Below, one piece after another: positions 31,110 through 41,554 of a DNA stretch of 64,000 nt. The stretch lies in NCBI GenBank assembly GCA_963576785.1, contig OY756143.1, positions 1,984,001 through 2,048,000 on the forward strand, given 5' to 3'. The stretch comes from Chlorophyllum brunneum (Eukaryota; Basidiomycota; Agaricomycetes; Agaricales; Agaricaceae). The stretch's first letter is position 1; each line of letters starts with the position of its first letter. The notes beneath the pieces were generated by a model. It was not told the DNA's origin, made no database searches, and saw only the letters and a program-made list of their open reading frames with translations. A program made the translations under genes and the position numbers.

Positions 31110-31409
31110 TGTTACGACCTTAGTCTCTGACTCAGGTTGCAAGCCTTTGGATAAAGGAAAGGAAGTAGAGAAAGGAAGAAGGGATGATACGATTGGTAAA
31201 GTGTAAGGAATACATCAAGTATTACTACACTTTATATACTAGTGGTAGAGGCTAATAATAAGGGAGTCGAGTAACGGAGTCAGAGGAGACGAGTAGAACG
31301 AGTCAGGTAGGAGGCACAGCCTCTAGGGTGATACAGGAGATGAAACGAGTATGAGAGTACACGAGGTAACGGGCGCATGATAGGAATGAACGGTCTATGA
31401 TTCGTAACA
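31110..31409 (-). repeat. Gypsy C 5' LTR (right)
   Basis: 300 bp, identical to the left copy. It drives transcription to the left: TATA box 31231-31238, predicted transcript start near 31204. Confidence 0.95.
31231..31238 (-). promoter_or_regulatory. TATA box of the Gypsy C LTR promoter
   Basis: TATATAAA on the minus strand. ACACTTTACCAA (31204 to 31193) begins 34 nt after the first T, the usual distance for a transcription start. The same box and spacing occur in the other LTRs of Gypsy C and A. Confidence 0.65.
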
Positions 31410-31414
31410 AAGAA

Positions 31415-31604
31415 TCCAGTAACAGAAAAACAATCAAAACATGTCGACGTCAAATACCATTACATCCGTGATTTGGTAGAAGATGGAAAGATTGAAATAT
31501 TCTCTGTGAAAGGCACTGAAAATCCTGCCGATATTCTCACAAAGAATTTAGACAAAATTAAATTCAATCTATTCCGACCTCACCTTGGCTTGACGTTTGA
31601 GTGA
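31415..31604 (+). pseudogene. Copia B pol, RNase H C-terminus
   Basis: Continues the RNase H reading from 24916 after removal of Gypsy C: NPVTEKQSKHVDVKYHYI, GKIEIFSVKGTENPADILTK, ending TGA at 31602-31604. The uninterrupted order is confirmed by Copia D at 40590-40760. The purine tract AAAGAGGAG before 31640 is the polypurine tract. Confidence 0.88.
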
Positions 31605-31639
31605 TTAAAAACTCTATATCAATACAGAGCAAAGAGGAG

Positions 31640-32211
31640 TGTTGAAGTTTCGGACATATTCTAGAAATAGACTATGAAGTCATTATGATAATAATAGACT
31701 GATCCGTTACTTTCCAGTAACTTCATTCCATAGTAACTTCCTATGAGTTGCTCTGCATACTATGAGAGTCATAAGTACTTGATAGATTATTCTACATAGT
31801 ACCAATGACTAGATACTACGTTCTGCAGTACTCCGCAGGCACTACGCCACAGTTAAAGGGAGTCATAAGGAACAATCCATGCAATGCTAGTATTTTATGT
31901 AGTATGACTCGTCTATGTTACAATATGTATATAAACCCCATGTAGCAGACCTAAGTTCTGCATCTTGTTCAATCGAACAACTTCTTCATCATTGCCTATC
32001 TCTTTGAGTACAACACCTCCATCAATCTAATCGACTTTGACCTCTACTTATCTGATGTTAACCGCTTCATCAATAATATCTGTCTATCCGAATTACCTTT
32101 CTACAGGTATCAGATAGAAGCTTATTATCTTGGTGAGTAGACCCTACGTTCTCTCCCACTGCGTTTACTGCTGCCCCCAGCAAACAACTCATTACGGTTG
32201 TTTCCTCAACA
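31640..32211 (+). repeat. Copia B 3' LTR
   Basis: 572 bp, six substitutions from the 5' LTR by direct reading. Followed by the CCTGC duplication. Confidence 0.93.
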
Positions 32212-32216
32212 CCTGC

Positions 32217-32975
32217 TTGGGTCTTCAATGCTTTGAACTCTATTAAGAAGTCCGTGGTGTTCCTCTTTCCCTGTTTGAACAATTCAATTTCCCCTTCTGC
32301 TATTGCTTTCCTATTCCCCAAGGAGAAGGTGGCTACTATCTCCTTTGCAAAGTCCTCAAATGCCAGTGTTTTCTTATCTTGAATTGTTTGTAATTTAGTG
32401 TTGGTATAGGGGCCTGCAAGTCCCCCTTTCATTTGAGCTAATATTCCGATTATCTTTTGCTCATTATCCTCGATTTTGTTGAAGAGTGTCCATAAAAACA
32501 TTGCTCTCCACCAATCGTCAAACTTGGTTCTGTCTCCATTGAAATATACTGGTTCTGGGGCTAGGTTCTTTGGGAAGCTGATTTCATTGGCCATCTCTAA
32601 TTCTGTTTCTGGTTCACTGTGTTTGTTTTCGTAGGTCTTGGTGACTTCTATGTCAGATGTGGCTTTAGCGATTTCTATATCAAATAGGGTCTCGGCGACT
32701 TCTATGTCAAATGTGGTCTTGGCAATTTCTATATCGAATGGGGTCTTGGTGACTTCTATGTTGAATATGGTCTCAGCAACTTCTGTGTTGAATAGGGTCT
32801 CGAAAAGAGCTATATCTTCTTCTATACTGTGGTCAGATTTCTACCATTTAAGGCCTTCAGGAATTTCTGGTTCTGTTCATCGTTTGGATTCAGTGGTTAC
32901 TGGTGATCCCTGGATATCTGTTGGTCTCGGAGCTCTTGGTCTTCTTGGTGTTCTTGATGAGCTACTGCTGCTCAT
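32217..32975 (-). pseudogene. Gypsy A gag, N-terminal part
   Basis: Starts at ATG 32975 with a serine run and the basic SRTPRRPRAPR, like the Gypsy C gag. It includes an expanded 9-aa repeat (32644-32805) and the capsid-like block FNGDRTKFDDWWRAM, MKGGLAGPY, FSLGNRKAIAEGEIE and TTDFLIEF. It has in-frame stops (for example after ESKR). The frame runs on from gag into the Copia B LTR to 32070, which is chance read-through, not a real gene end. Confidence 0.85.
32644..32805 (-). repeat. 27-bp tandem repeat in Gypsy A gag (six units)
   Basis: Six imperfect 27-bp units, each coding nine residues of the form xxTxFDIEV/I (minus strand): AKATSDIEV, AETLFDIEI, AKTTFDIEV, TKTPFDIEI, AETIFNIEV, FETLFNTEV. 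Gypsy C has the same phrase only as scattered copies (FDTEVVENT, FDTEVADAT), so the array expanded in the A lineage. Confidence 0.85.
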
Positions 32976-33068
32976 ATACTGTCGTCCTGGTTAGAGGCTA
33001 TTATTCCAAGCCTAGCTATGAATAGTGGCACCTCTCTTGCAAGGTGAGTCGAATGACACTTTACCAAA

Positions 33069-35889
33069 TGTTATGACCTTAGTCTGAGACTCAGGTTGCA
33101 AGTCTTTGGATAAAGACAAGGAAGTAGAGAGAAGAGTAAGGGATGATATGATTGGTAAAGTGTAAGGAATACATCAAGTATTACTACACTTTATATACTA
33201 GTGGTATGAGCTAAGAATAAAGGGTCAGAGTAAAGGAGTCATAGGAACCAAGTAGACTGAGTCAGTAAGAGTACAGCCATAAGGAATGAAACAGAAGCAG
33301 TGGGAGTGGGTCAAGGTTCTGCCCTTAGCCCCATTCTCTCCACCTTATTTCTCGCCCCCCTCCTTCACATTTTTGACACCCATATGGAGGAACACCACGA
33401 CAGATGGGACTTCGACGTCCTTTCGTTTGTAGACGACGGCACCCTAGTCGCACAATCTCCGTCCCTTGAAAGGAATGTTGAAATCCTCCAACACATGTAC
33501 CACAAAATGGAGCGGCTCATAAATGAATTTGGCCTAGAAATCGAACACAGCAAGTCTGAAGTCTTTCACTTTACATGTGCAAGGCAGGACTTGAACCCCT
33601 CCATTGACTTGGGACCACCGTTCACTGGCCGCACCCCCCTCAAACCGAAAGCCCATTGGCGTTATCTTGGCTTTTACTTCGACCGGACATTGACCTTCAA
33701 GGAACATGTTCGATTCTATTCCGCCAAAGTGATATCCATGATTAAGGCAATGAAAATGCTGGGGAACTCCGTAAGAGGTCTGTCCCCCAGTAACAAAAGA
33801 TTACTATACCGTTCATGTGTCATACCAGTGGCAACATACGGATACTGACTTTGGTTTCATGATAAGTCACAGACTAAGGGGACTTGTGAAATCCTCAACA
33901 AAATGCAACGAAGTGCAGTGCTCTGGATTACTGGGGCCTTCTGGACTTCTCCCACTGGTGGCATAGAGTCCCTTGTGAGGCTCATGCCCATCAAACTCCA
34001 TCTCCGAAAGTTGGCCAAACGACAAATGTCGAGGCTTCATACATTGGACGATGAACACGCATTGGCAAGATTGACGAAGGAATTTCACTCTTCCCCCCAC
34101 TGACTTCACATCAAGAATTTCACGAAGATTCAGAAGAAGAAGACACTTGGAGCTGTGATGGATATTTCACACTCCACCCCCGAGACTCGGTATATAAAAC
34201 ATTTTAATTCCATTTCTAAATCTCTCTGGCCTGGATGTAGGTTACTTGACCATTTCTCTACTAATGTATCTTTCATAGGATTTAACCGGGACAGCCCTCA
34301 CCTCTCGAAGACACTTTGGGATGATGTTATGACTAATGCGATGACGGATGACAAGTCCATCATTATTGGCATGGATGGCTCAGTCTATCCCAACCCCAAC
34401 CCGCTTGCTAGCCAGTTCACAGTGGCAGCTACTATTTGACACCTAGACGGCAGGAGCTCTATCATGAAGAGACTCGGAGGAACTACATTGACAGACACTG
34501 AACTGGTCGCACAGTACTTAGGAATCACCAAGGTACTCGCAACCGCAGAATACGACCAGGTTGAGCACATTCATGTATTCACCAACTCCATCACAGCCTC
34601 TCGGCTCCTACTTGATTGTTCACCGCACTCCTGCCAGCGACAATCCATCCTCACATCGAAGGTGCTCCTGGCTTGGTTCAGCAAGTCGGACCAATACCGC
34701 CTTTCCTTTTATCACATGCCGTCGAAGTGTAAATACGGTATACAGAAAGCCACTCACGATTGGATCCAAACAGTTGCCTGGCCTAACCAGGGCAGAAATC
34801 ACCGAGTCCCTAACTCCGTGGACTACTTACATAAGAAGTCTGCCAAACGAGCGATCCATACATGGCAGGCCATGTTCGGATTCAAGAAATACAGCGGTAA
34901 CTCCTTCCTCCACCTCCCGGTGCAAGCGAATGGGGCCTCCGCTCTACCATTGCACATCAAGTCCGGTCCCTGGATACAAGAATGTGGTTACCAGCCTCAG
35001 CTCTTTGCAAGAGCATGCTGCACTATCTTATGCCACGCCCTGATCGGGGAGTTTTGACTTTGATTCTTCCCCAATGAGGACCTATCATGCCACCACTGTA
35101 ACAGTCAAATAGTACAGACTAGGTCACACATTCTCTATCATTGCAACAACTTCGATCATCATTTTGGCGTCGACACCATCAAGACTTTTGTCAATTTCTT
35201 GCATCATAACCCTACTGCATTCAGCTTTCCCCCAGAACCTGACCGCCCTTGTATCCATGCCAGGTCAATACCCCCGTTACATTGTCATCAAGTCCAAAGG
35301 AGGTTTGGGTCTGCACCTGCGTAAATCCTTTTCTTTCTTTTCCCTTTTTTCTTGTGCTCTCCCGGTTATGGACTTTATATTCATTCCTCTTTCTCCCCCT
35401 TCCTCGCTTGTCTACTATTTTACATAGTTTTCTTTCAAAATCCATCTCTCCCATGGTGCCTGGGCAAATGTCCTCCCACACACTAGTACCGTTTGTTGTT
35501 CTCCTTTGTGATTGCGAGTTAGTAGTTTCTTTCTATCAATTTCTCTCTCTTACTCTCTCTCTTTCCGAATTCCTCTTTTCTTTTCCTCACTGATCAACTT
35601 AGGTACCAAACATCTCTCTAGTATATACGCTAGACAGCATCGAGTCTTGTGGGGTTAGTTTACTTATAGTTTACTTTCCCTTCTCTGAACATTCTGTACG
35701 TTCTGCCTTTGTATGTATGTACACGCAGACTGCATTCGAGCACTGCTATATAAATTGTTGATTTAAAAAAAAAAAAAAAAAAAAAAACAAAAAAAAAGAC
35801 AAAAAAAAAAGGGATGAAACAGATATGTAGGAATAATAAATGTGATGGGCACATGATAGGAATGTACTGTCTATCTATAGTTCATAACA
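33069..35889 (-). repeat. Gypsy A 5' LTR (right), split by a LINE
   Basis: The LTR runs 33069-33295 and resumes at 35824-35889 after the LINE and its target duplication. The self-complement TTGGTAAAGTGT lies at 33152-33163 and the matching primer site ACACTTTACCAA at 33056-33067, one base outside the LTR. Confidence 0.88.
33296..35810 (+). mobile_element. 5'-truncated LINE in the Gypsy A LTR
   Basis: Begins inside the reverse transcriptase domain and ends in an interrupted A-rich tail (35765-35810). A 13-bp target duplication lies at 33283-33295 and 35811-35823 (GGAATGAAACAGA / GGGATGAAACAGA, one mismatch). It is a Tad-like LINE of the same family as 47741-54533. RT part 33300-33848: GVGQGSALSPILS, FVDDGTLV. 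RNase H part about 34340-34760: IIIGMDGSVYPNPNPLASQ. C-terminal CCHC: near 35090. A few stops, but CpG sites are better preserved than in the full-length copy. Confidence 0.88.
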
Positions 35890-38800
35890 TCCAGCAGGCA
35901 TGCAAAAATACTTGCACCGAGCTCGAGAAAAAGATGTGTGCTAAAGTACAAAACTTGTATTTTACTGCCTTACTTGAGAATTCACTGCAGATTCAACAGG
36001 TGACCACCTGGCACAACTGCATCACTGGTCCTTTGCCCATGCAAATGGCAAAGAAACATGCCCTCAATTGTTATGATCAGAGGATGTACAGGGTCTCTCA
36101 CCCCCATGCCCAACAAGGACGATCAGTGACACCTTCTGGTATACCTTTGGTTCCTTCTGGTCACCCCCCAGGTTGTACCTATGAGGGATACATGAGGGTG
36201 AGTAAATGGTTCTCTAAGCATCATAACCCCAATATTAATGCAACTTGCATCTGTTTTACTTTCCTCTTACCTATCAGTTTACCCTATTCCTTAATGGTTT
36301 CTTCCAAATTTGGGACAAAAATCAATTTGGAATTGAACCATGTGGTAAAGATCCCAAGTATAGACTCCATTGTCTGGGGTGATTCTCTCGAACCCAGAGA
36401 GGTATGGCTGTACTACCTTTCTCCTCCAGAGGAAATAGTAGCTTCAGCTATCAGAACCTATGACAAGGAGTTCCCTCCTCTTTCTTGGCCCTCTTTACCT
36501 ATGGAGCCCTTTCAAAGTAAGAGACATTCTCTTATTTCAAAAGTCAAGACCACTTATAGACAACCTGCCACACTTACAGTATTGGTAGATGAAGTCTTCA
36601 AGCAGCTTGAAGGGGAGAAGGAGGTCAATGACCTCATAGCACTGGCTCAGGATGTTGCCTATAACATCTACAACCCCAGAAACCCTGCAAATGCTGTAGG
36701 ACCCTCTTCTGGGCCCCTTCCAAAGTTTCCAAAGTCCAAATCTTTTGCTTCAGTACCTCAATCTGAGGTGTCTCTTGGACTTTTGTTGACTGACTATGGA
36801 AGTGACTTCAAGAAGAAGGGAGGAACTGGGTATGTGATCAATTCAATCTCAGATACTCTTACTAACTCTGATGCACAGTCCTATCACCAACATGCCAACT
36901 GGCTAACTTTGCAAGAAGAAGGGCAAGGGCAAGGGGAAGGGACGTCAGGGGCCAGGCAATTAGATATGCAATCAGGATCTTTAGGATCCCATAATCATGT
37001 ATTTTTGTACCAAACAATAAGTGAGAAGTATTTTAACACTTCTCAATTTTCTTGCTTCTCTACGCACATGTCCAATCAGTATTTAAGAGTACTGGATCAA
37101 ATAAGATCTTGATCGCTAAGTAATGATCAAATTATAATGCCACTAGAAGAATATAGTGATATGTGGTTATTAGACTCAGGGGTATCATGTCATTATACCC
37201 CTTATGTGGAAGACTTTATCAACTTCAAAGAACTTGAAGTTTCGATTCCAATTAAGACTGTAGGAGCACAAGGTCCCTACCTTAATGTGGTTGGTCTTGG
37301 TACAGTTATGCTTAAGCATAGAGCCTATAACAGGAAGACTGACAGTGTTCAACCAACACAGATATTAATATATCCAGTCTTCCTTCTAAACAGAACCTCT
37401 GAATGACTAATGTCAGTGGAACAGTTATGCCAAGATGGCAAAACCATTAAAACAGATGCCAACAAATCAGTAGTAGTTGATAGCAAAAGAAATGCTATTC
37501 TTCAAGCATATCCTTCAGCAAGTCATAACACTACTTTATATTTTGTTAATACCAAAATTGTACATTCGGAACATGTAGCTATGGCTGCAGATCCAATTGT
37601 TGGCTACAAAGTTGTACATGTAAGATTAGGATACCCCTCTAATCATATTCTCAATTACTTTGAGAAAAATATGATTGGGTTTACTACGGTATGAATTCCT
37701 GAGCAAAAACCAGTCTATAATGGTTGTGCCAAGGGAAAGATGCACCAGAAACCCTTTAAAGAGAACTCTACATGTGCAAAGCATCCATTCAAAAGAATTT
37801 ACTTGGATTTAGTTGAACTTCTGATTCTTTCTTACCATAAATTCAAATGGGTCATGACCATAATAGACAACTTTTCCTCTCATGGATGGATTTGCTTCCT
37901 CCATAAGAAATCAGAAGCAGCAGAAGAAATGAAAAATTTCATTGCCTTAATTCAGACTCAATACAAAACTAAATTAAAATATCTTTGCACTGATAGAGGA
38001 GAAGAGTATGCAACTGACAAGTTACAATCTCATTTGTGCTCATTAGGGATTATACATGAGACTAGTGCACCACACATACACCAACAAAATGGATAAAGCA
38101 GAAGTCATGAGGCATTATACTTGTATTCCTGATGGTTGGTGGAAATTTTCTATAGATCATACAATACATATCTATAATAAAACACTGGTATCACAGCTTA
38201 TGTGGAAAACACCTTATGAAGTGTTGAATCAGAAGATTCCAGACATCTCCAAAGAGAGAGTCTTTGGCTGCAGTGCTTATATCTTTCTTCCAAAAGAGAT
38301 AAGAGACAATAAACTGACAGCAAAGTCAGAACTCATGATTTTCCTTGGTTGGACATCAGATAGGAAAAACTATCGTTTCATGAGATACCTAAATGGAAAT
38401 GTGATCTATATATCTTCAACGGCTGTATTCAGTAAAGAACACATATTGGGAAAAAGTGAGAAGAATGGATGAACCAACCATTATCTTCTACTTCTTGAAG
38501 CACACCTTCAGAAGTAATTGTCTTCCATGATCCAGATCCATCTACTGGTTTACCTTTTGATAGACTACCGAGTCCTATACTCCAAACTTCTCCTGAAGGT
38601 TCTCCGGAAGATAGGACTTATAGATCTGTTCATGGACATATTCCAACTCCTTTTCCTGAACCTAAAAAGAATAAAGGAAAGGAAAAAGTACCAAATATTG
38701 ATACAGATGTTCAGAAGGAATGGGATGGTATTATGCAAAATATTCTCTTTCCACCAAGAGAAACACAAACACCAGAAGATGATGACAGTGATGGATTGTC

Positions 38801-40822
38801 ATATGCTGATCCACTCAATCACCCTGAAGGTCTGAACCATCTGCCTTCTCAAAGAGATGATCTGGATGTACATCCATTCATACCCTATACCCTTGTCAAA
38901 GATGATTGGGATGCTGGTCCTTCTGTACCATGAGGTCACTTGGATCAAATACTGGTTTCTGAAATATCTCAGAGACTGCAAAGAACCAGAAAAGTACCTG
39001 AATGTCCAGGAAACTTCTATGGTTCTACAACGTATCCAACCAAAATTCTTCAGGACTATGAGATGTTCTAACCTCCTAAGTTGAAATTAATAAGTTCTAC
39101 AAGTAGACTTGTTAGACAAATTTGATCAGAGGCTTCTAAACCTGGAATAATCAATAGACATTCTCAGTATGAAGCTTCTACAATAGAAGACTTATACAGA
39201 GAAGGAGTAGGGATAATCAATTATTTGTGCACTCAAAAAGTCAAATTACCATTAGTTCCTATTTCTTTCAAGGATCTAGATCAACTACCATCAGAAGAAA
39301 AATCTAAATGGTGGAAAGTGTGCTTAGAAGAGTTAAATTCACTCAGAAAAAGACATGTTTATGACTTAGCTAAACTTCCACCTGGAAGAAAAGCAGTCAA
39401 AAATAGATAGGTCTTCACACCCAAATCAGATAGTCGATACCATACTTGACTAGTAGCAAAAGGATTCTCTCAAATAGAGGGAATTGATTACAATGAACTA
39501 TTTTTACCAGTAGTCCGTTATGAGATAGCACAACTCATATTTGCAGTCGCTACCCTCAACAATTGGGAGATGCTCAGTTTAGATGTTAAAACTGCTTATC
39601 TCTATGGAAAACTGGATGAAGAACTCTATATGGAACTTCCAGAAGGTTTCAATACAGGTCGTGGTAATCTGGTTTGGAAATTAAACCGAGCCATTTATGG
39701 ATTAAAGCAATCTGGACGACAATGGTGGAAGGAATTGACTAAGTCAATGACCGACCTAGGATTTGTCCAATCCAAACTAGATGCTGGAGTCTATTATTAT
39801 TATGACCCTGAAACCAAAGATCTTATTATAGCTCTAGTCAATGTAGATGACTCAATATTTGTTGGAATCAGAGGCTCTAGACTTCATGAGAAGTAAGTAC
39901 TCTTTATGAAGAAATGGGAATGCTAAGACCTTGGTCCAACCAAAGAGTTTCTTGGTATGAAAATTTCACAAAATCCTATAAACTGATCAATTACCCTAGA
40001 CCAAATGGATTATCTAGGAAAAGTTCTTAATCAATTTAAAGTAATTGGAAAAGAAGAAATCCCATTACTGAATGGATTTATCTTTGAATCCAATACAGGA
40101 CAAGTGACACCTGACTTCATAAAGAGGTATCAACAGTTAGTAGGATTAGTTATGTATCTAATGATAGGCAGTTGGCCCAATATAGCTTTTACTACTGTCA
40201 AGTTATTACAACATATGACCAACCCTACTAAAGTACATTATAATACAGGCTTACATTTGCTAAAGTATCTTAATGCTACTCACAAATATAGAATTACCTA
40301 TAATGGAAGTTCTGTACAAGCCCTTAATGCTTTTTCTGACTCTGATTGGGCTGGTAATCCAATTAGTCATAAATCTGTAACTGGATATTTCTGTTTATTA
40401 GCCAGTGGAGCCATTGCTTGGTTAAGTAGAAAACAGAAAACTGTTGCATTATCTTCCACTGAAGCCAAGTATATGGCTTTGTCAGATTGTAGTTGATAAC
40501 TAGTTTGAACTGTCAATTTGTTGGAAGAAATTGGTATCCGATCATTGGCTCCTTATCTCTTCAGTGATAATGAGGGCTTAATATTTTGGGCCAAAAATCC
40601 AGTAACAGAAAAACAATCAAAACATGTTGATGTCAAATACCATTACATTCATGATTTGGTAGAAGAAGGAAAGATTGAAATATTCTCTGTGAAAGGCACA
40701 GAAAATCCTGCCGATATTCTCACAAAGAATTTAGACAAAATTAAATTCAATCTATTCTGACCTTGCCTTGGCTTGACATTTGAGTGATTGAAAACTCTAC
40801 ATCAATACAGAGCAAGGAGAAG
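35890..40822 (+). pseudogene. Copia D gag-pol remnant
   Basis: Homologous to Copia B from its gag position 20197 onward. Protease: DMWLLDSGVSCHYTP near 37155. Integrase: 37740-38096 and 38100-38472. Reverse transcriptase: 39225-39896 (SLDVKTAYLYGKLDEEL, GLKQSGRQWW, VNVDDSIF, where the usual Y of YVDD is N). RNase H: 40005-40760 (SDSDWAGNP, LSSTEAKYMALSDCS, then DILTKNLDK). Many stops are TGA, TAG or TAA where Copia B has CGA, TGG or CAA. Several frame breaks are shared with Copia B. Confidence 0.85.
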
Positions 40823-41403
40823 TGTTGAAGTTTTGGACATATTCTAAAAATAGACTATAAAGTCATTATGATAATAATAGACTGATCCATTACTTTCCAG
40901 TAACTTCAATCCATAGTAACTTCTTATGAGTTGCTCTGCATATGATGAGAGTCATAATGTCAATTGGTACTTGATAGATTATTCTACATAGTACCAATGA
41001 CTAGTATAATATGTTCTGCAGTACTCCACAGACACTATATTACAGTTAATAGGAGTCATAAGGAACATTCTATGTATTCCTAGTATTTTATGTAGTATGA
41101 CTCATCTATGTTCTAACATATATATAAACCCCATGTAGCAGACTAAGTTCTGCATCTTGTTCAATTGAATAACTTCTTCATCATCACTTATCTTCTTGAG
41201 TACAACACAAGTCTCGATCTTCTTGACTTTGACTTATCTACCTCTGACACTGACCACTTCATAACTAATATCTGTCTATCCGAATTACCTTTCTTTAGGT
41301 ATCAGATAGAAGCTTATTATCTTAGTGAGTAAACCTTACATTCTCTCCTACTGCATTTACTACTGCCCCTAGCAAACAACTCATTATGGTCATTTCCTCA
41401 ACA
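40823..41403 (+). repeat. Copia D 3' LTR
   Basis: 581 bp, TGTTGAAG...CTCAACA, preceded by a purine tract (GCAAGGAGAAG). It is related to the 572-bp Copia B LTRs but has lost nearly all CpG sites and carries indels, for example an insertion near 40957. Confidence 0.9.
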
Positions 41404-41554
41404 CTTCCTAGCCTATCCCTCTAACATGACTTGTTTAGTTCATGCTCTATTTAGAAAGGCTTCCTAGTATAGGGTTCATAGCTTGAACAGTACAGTGGCA
41501 CAGATCTGATCACCCACAAATCTGATTGCTAATTATATCTTATTGTAGATTATC

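Larger units (their letters stand above)
24917..31409 (-). mobile_element. Gypsy C: young, apparently intact chromovirus-type Ty3/gypsy element
   Basis: 6493 bp with two 300-bp LTRs (24917-25216, 31110-31409) that I read as identical base for base. Perfect target duplication AAGAA (24912-24916, 31410-31414) in Copia B RNase H. Minus orientation. Gag, pol and a third ORF are open or nearly so. The pol ends in a chromodomain, placing it with chromoviruses. The primer site is complementary to its own predicted mRNA start, as in the Tf1/sushi group. CpG sites are abundant, unlike in Gypsy A. Confidence 0.95.
18395..32211 (+). mobile_element. Copia B: young Ty1/copia element inserted in Gypsy A gag
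   Basis: Two 572-bp LTRs (18395-18966 and 31640-32211) of equal length. I count six substitutions between them (about 1%), four at CpG sites. A perfect target duplication CCTGC lies at 18390-18394 and 32212-32216. After removal of Gypsy C the element is about 7.3 kb. Order gag, protease, integrase, RT, RNase H, as in Ty1/copia. It is interrupted at 24917 by Gypsy C. Despite its youth, pol has several stops and frame breaks, some shared with Copia D. Confidence 0.93.
13192..35889 (-). mobile_element. Gypsy A: decayed chromovirus-type Ty3/gypsy element inside Copia D
   Basis: LTRs TGTTAYGACC...TAACA at 13192-13484 and 33069-35889 (the latter split by a LINE). Minus orientation: gag at high coordinates, then pol, then a third ORF. 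It is interrupted by Copia B in gag (18395-32216) and the LINE in the right LTR. Flanking five bases differ (ATTCT left, TCCAG right), so there is no target duplication. The sites lie about 1.8 kb apart in the Copia D map, suggesting recombination between two insertions. CpG-poor, with numerous stops. Confidence 0.88.
13169..41403 (+). mobile_element. Copia D: old Ty1/copia element inside Copia E, 5' part deleted
   Basis: Same family as Copia B. The left end is only the first 23 bp of the LTR (13169-13191); Gypsy A follows at once. The element resumes at 35890 inside gag and ends with a full 3' LTR at 41403. Target duplication CTTTC (13164-13168) / CTTCC (41404-41408), one mismatch, fits an old insertion. 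By comparison with Copia B, about 1.8 kb (most of the 5' LTR, leader and start of gag) is missing. Confidence 0.85.
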
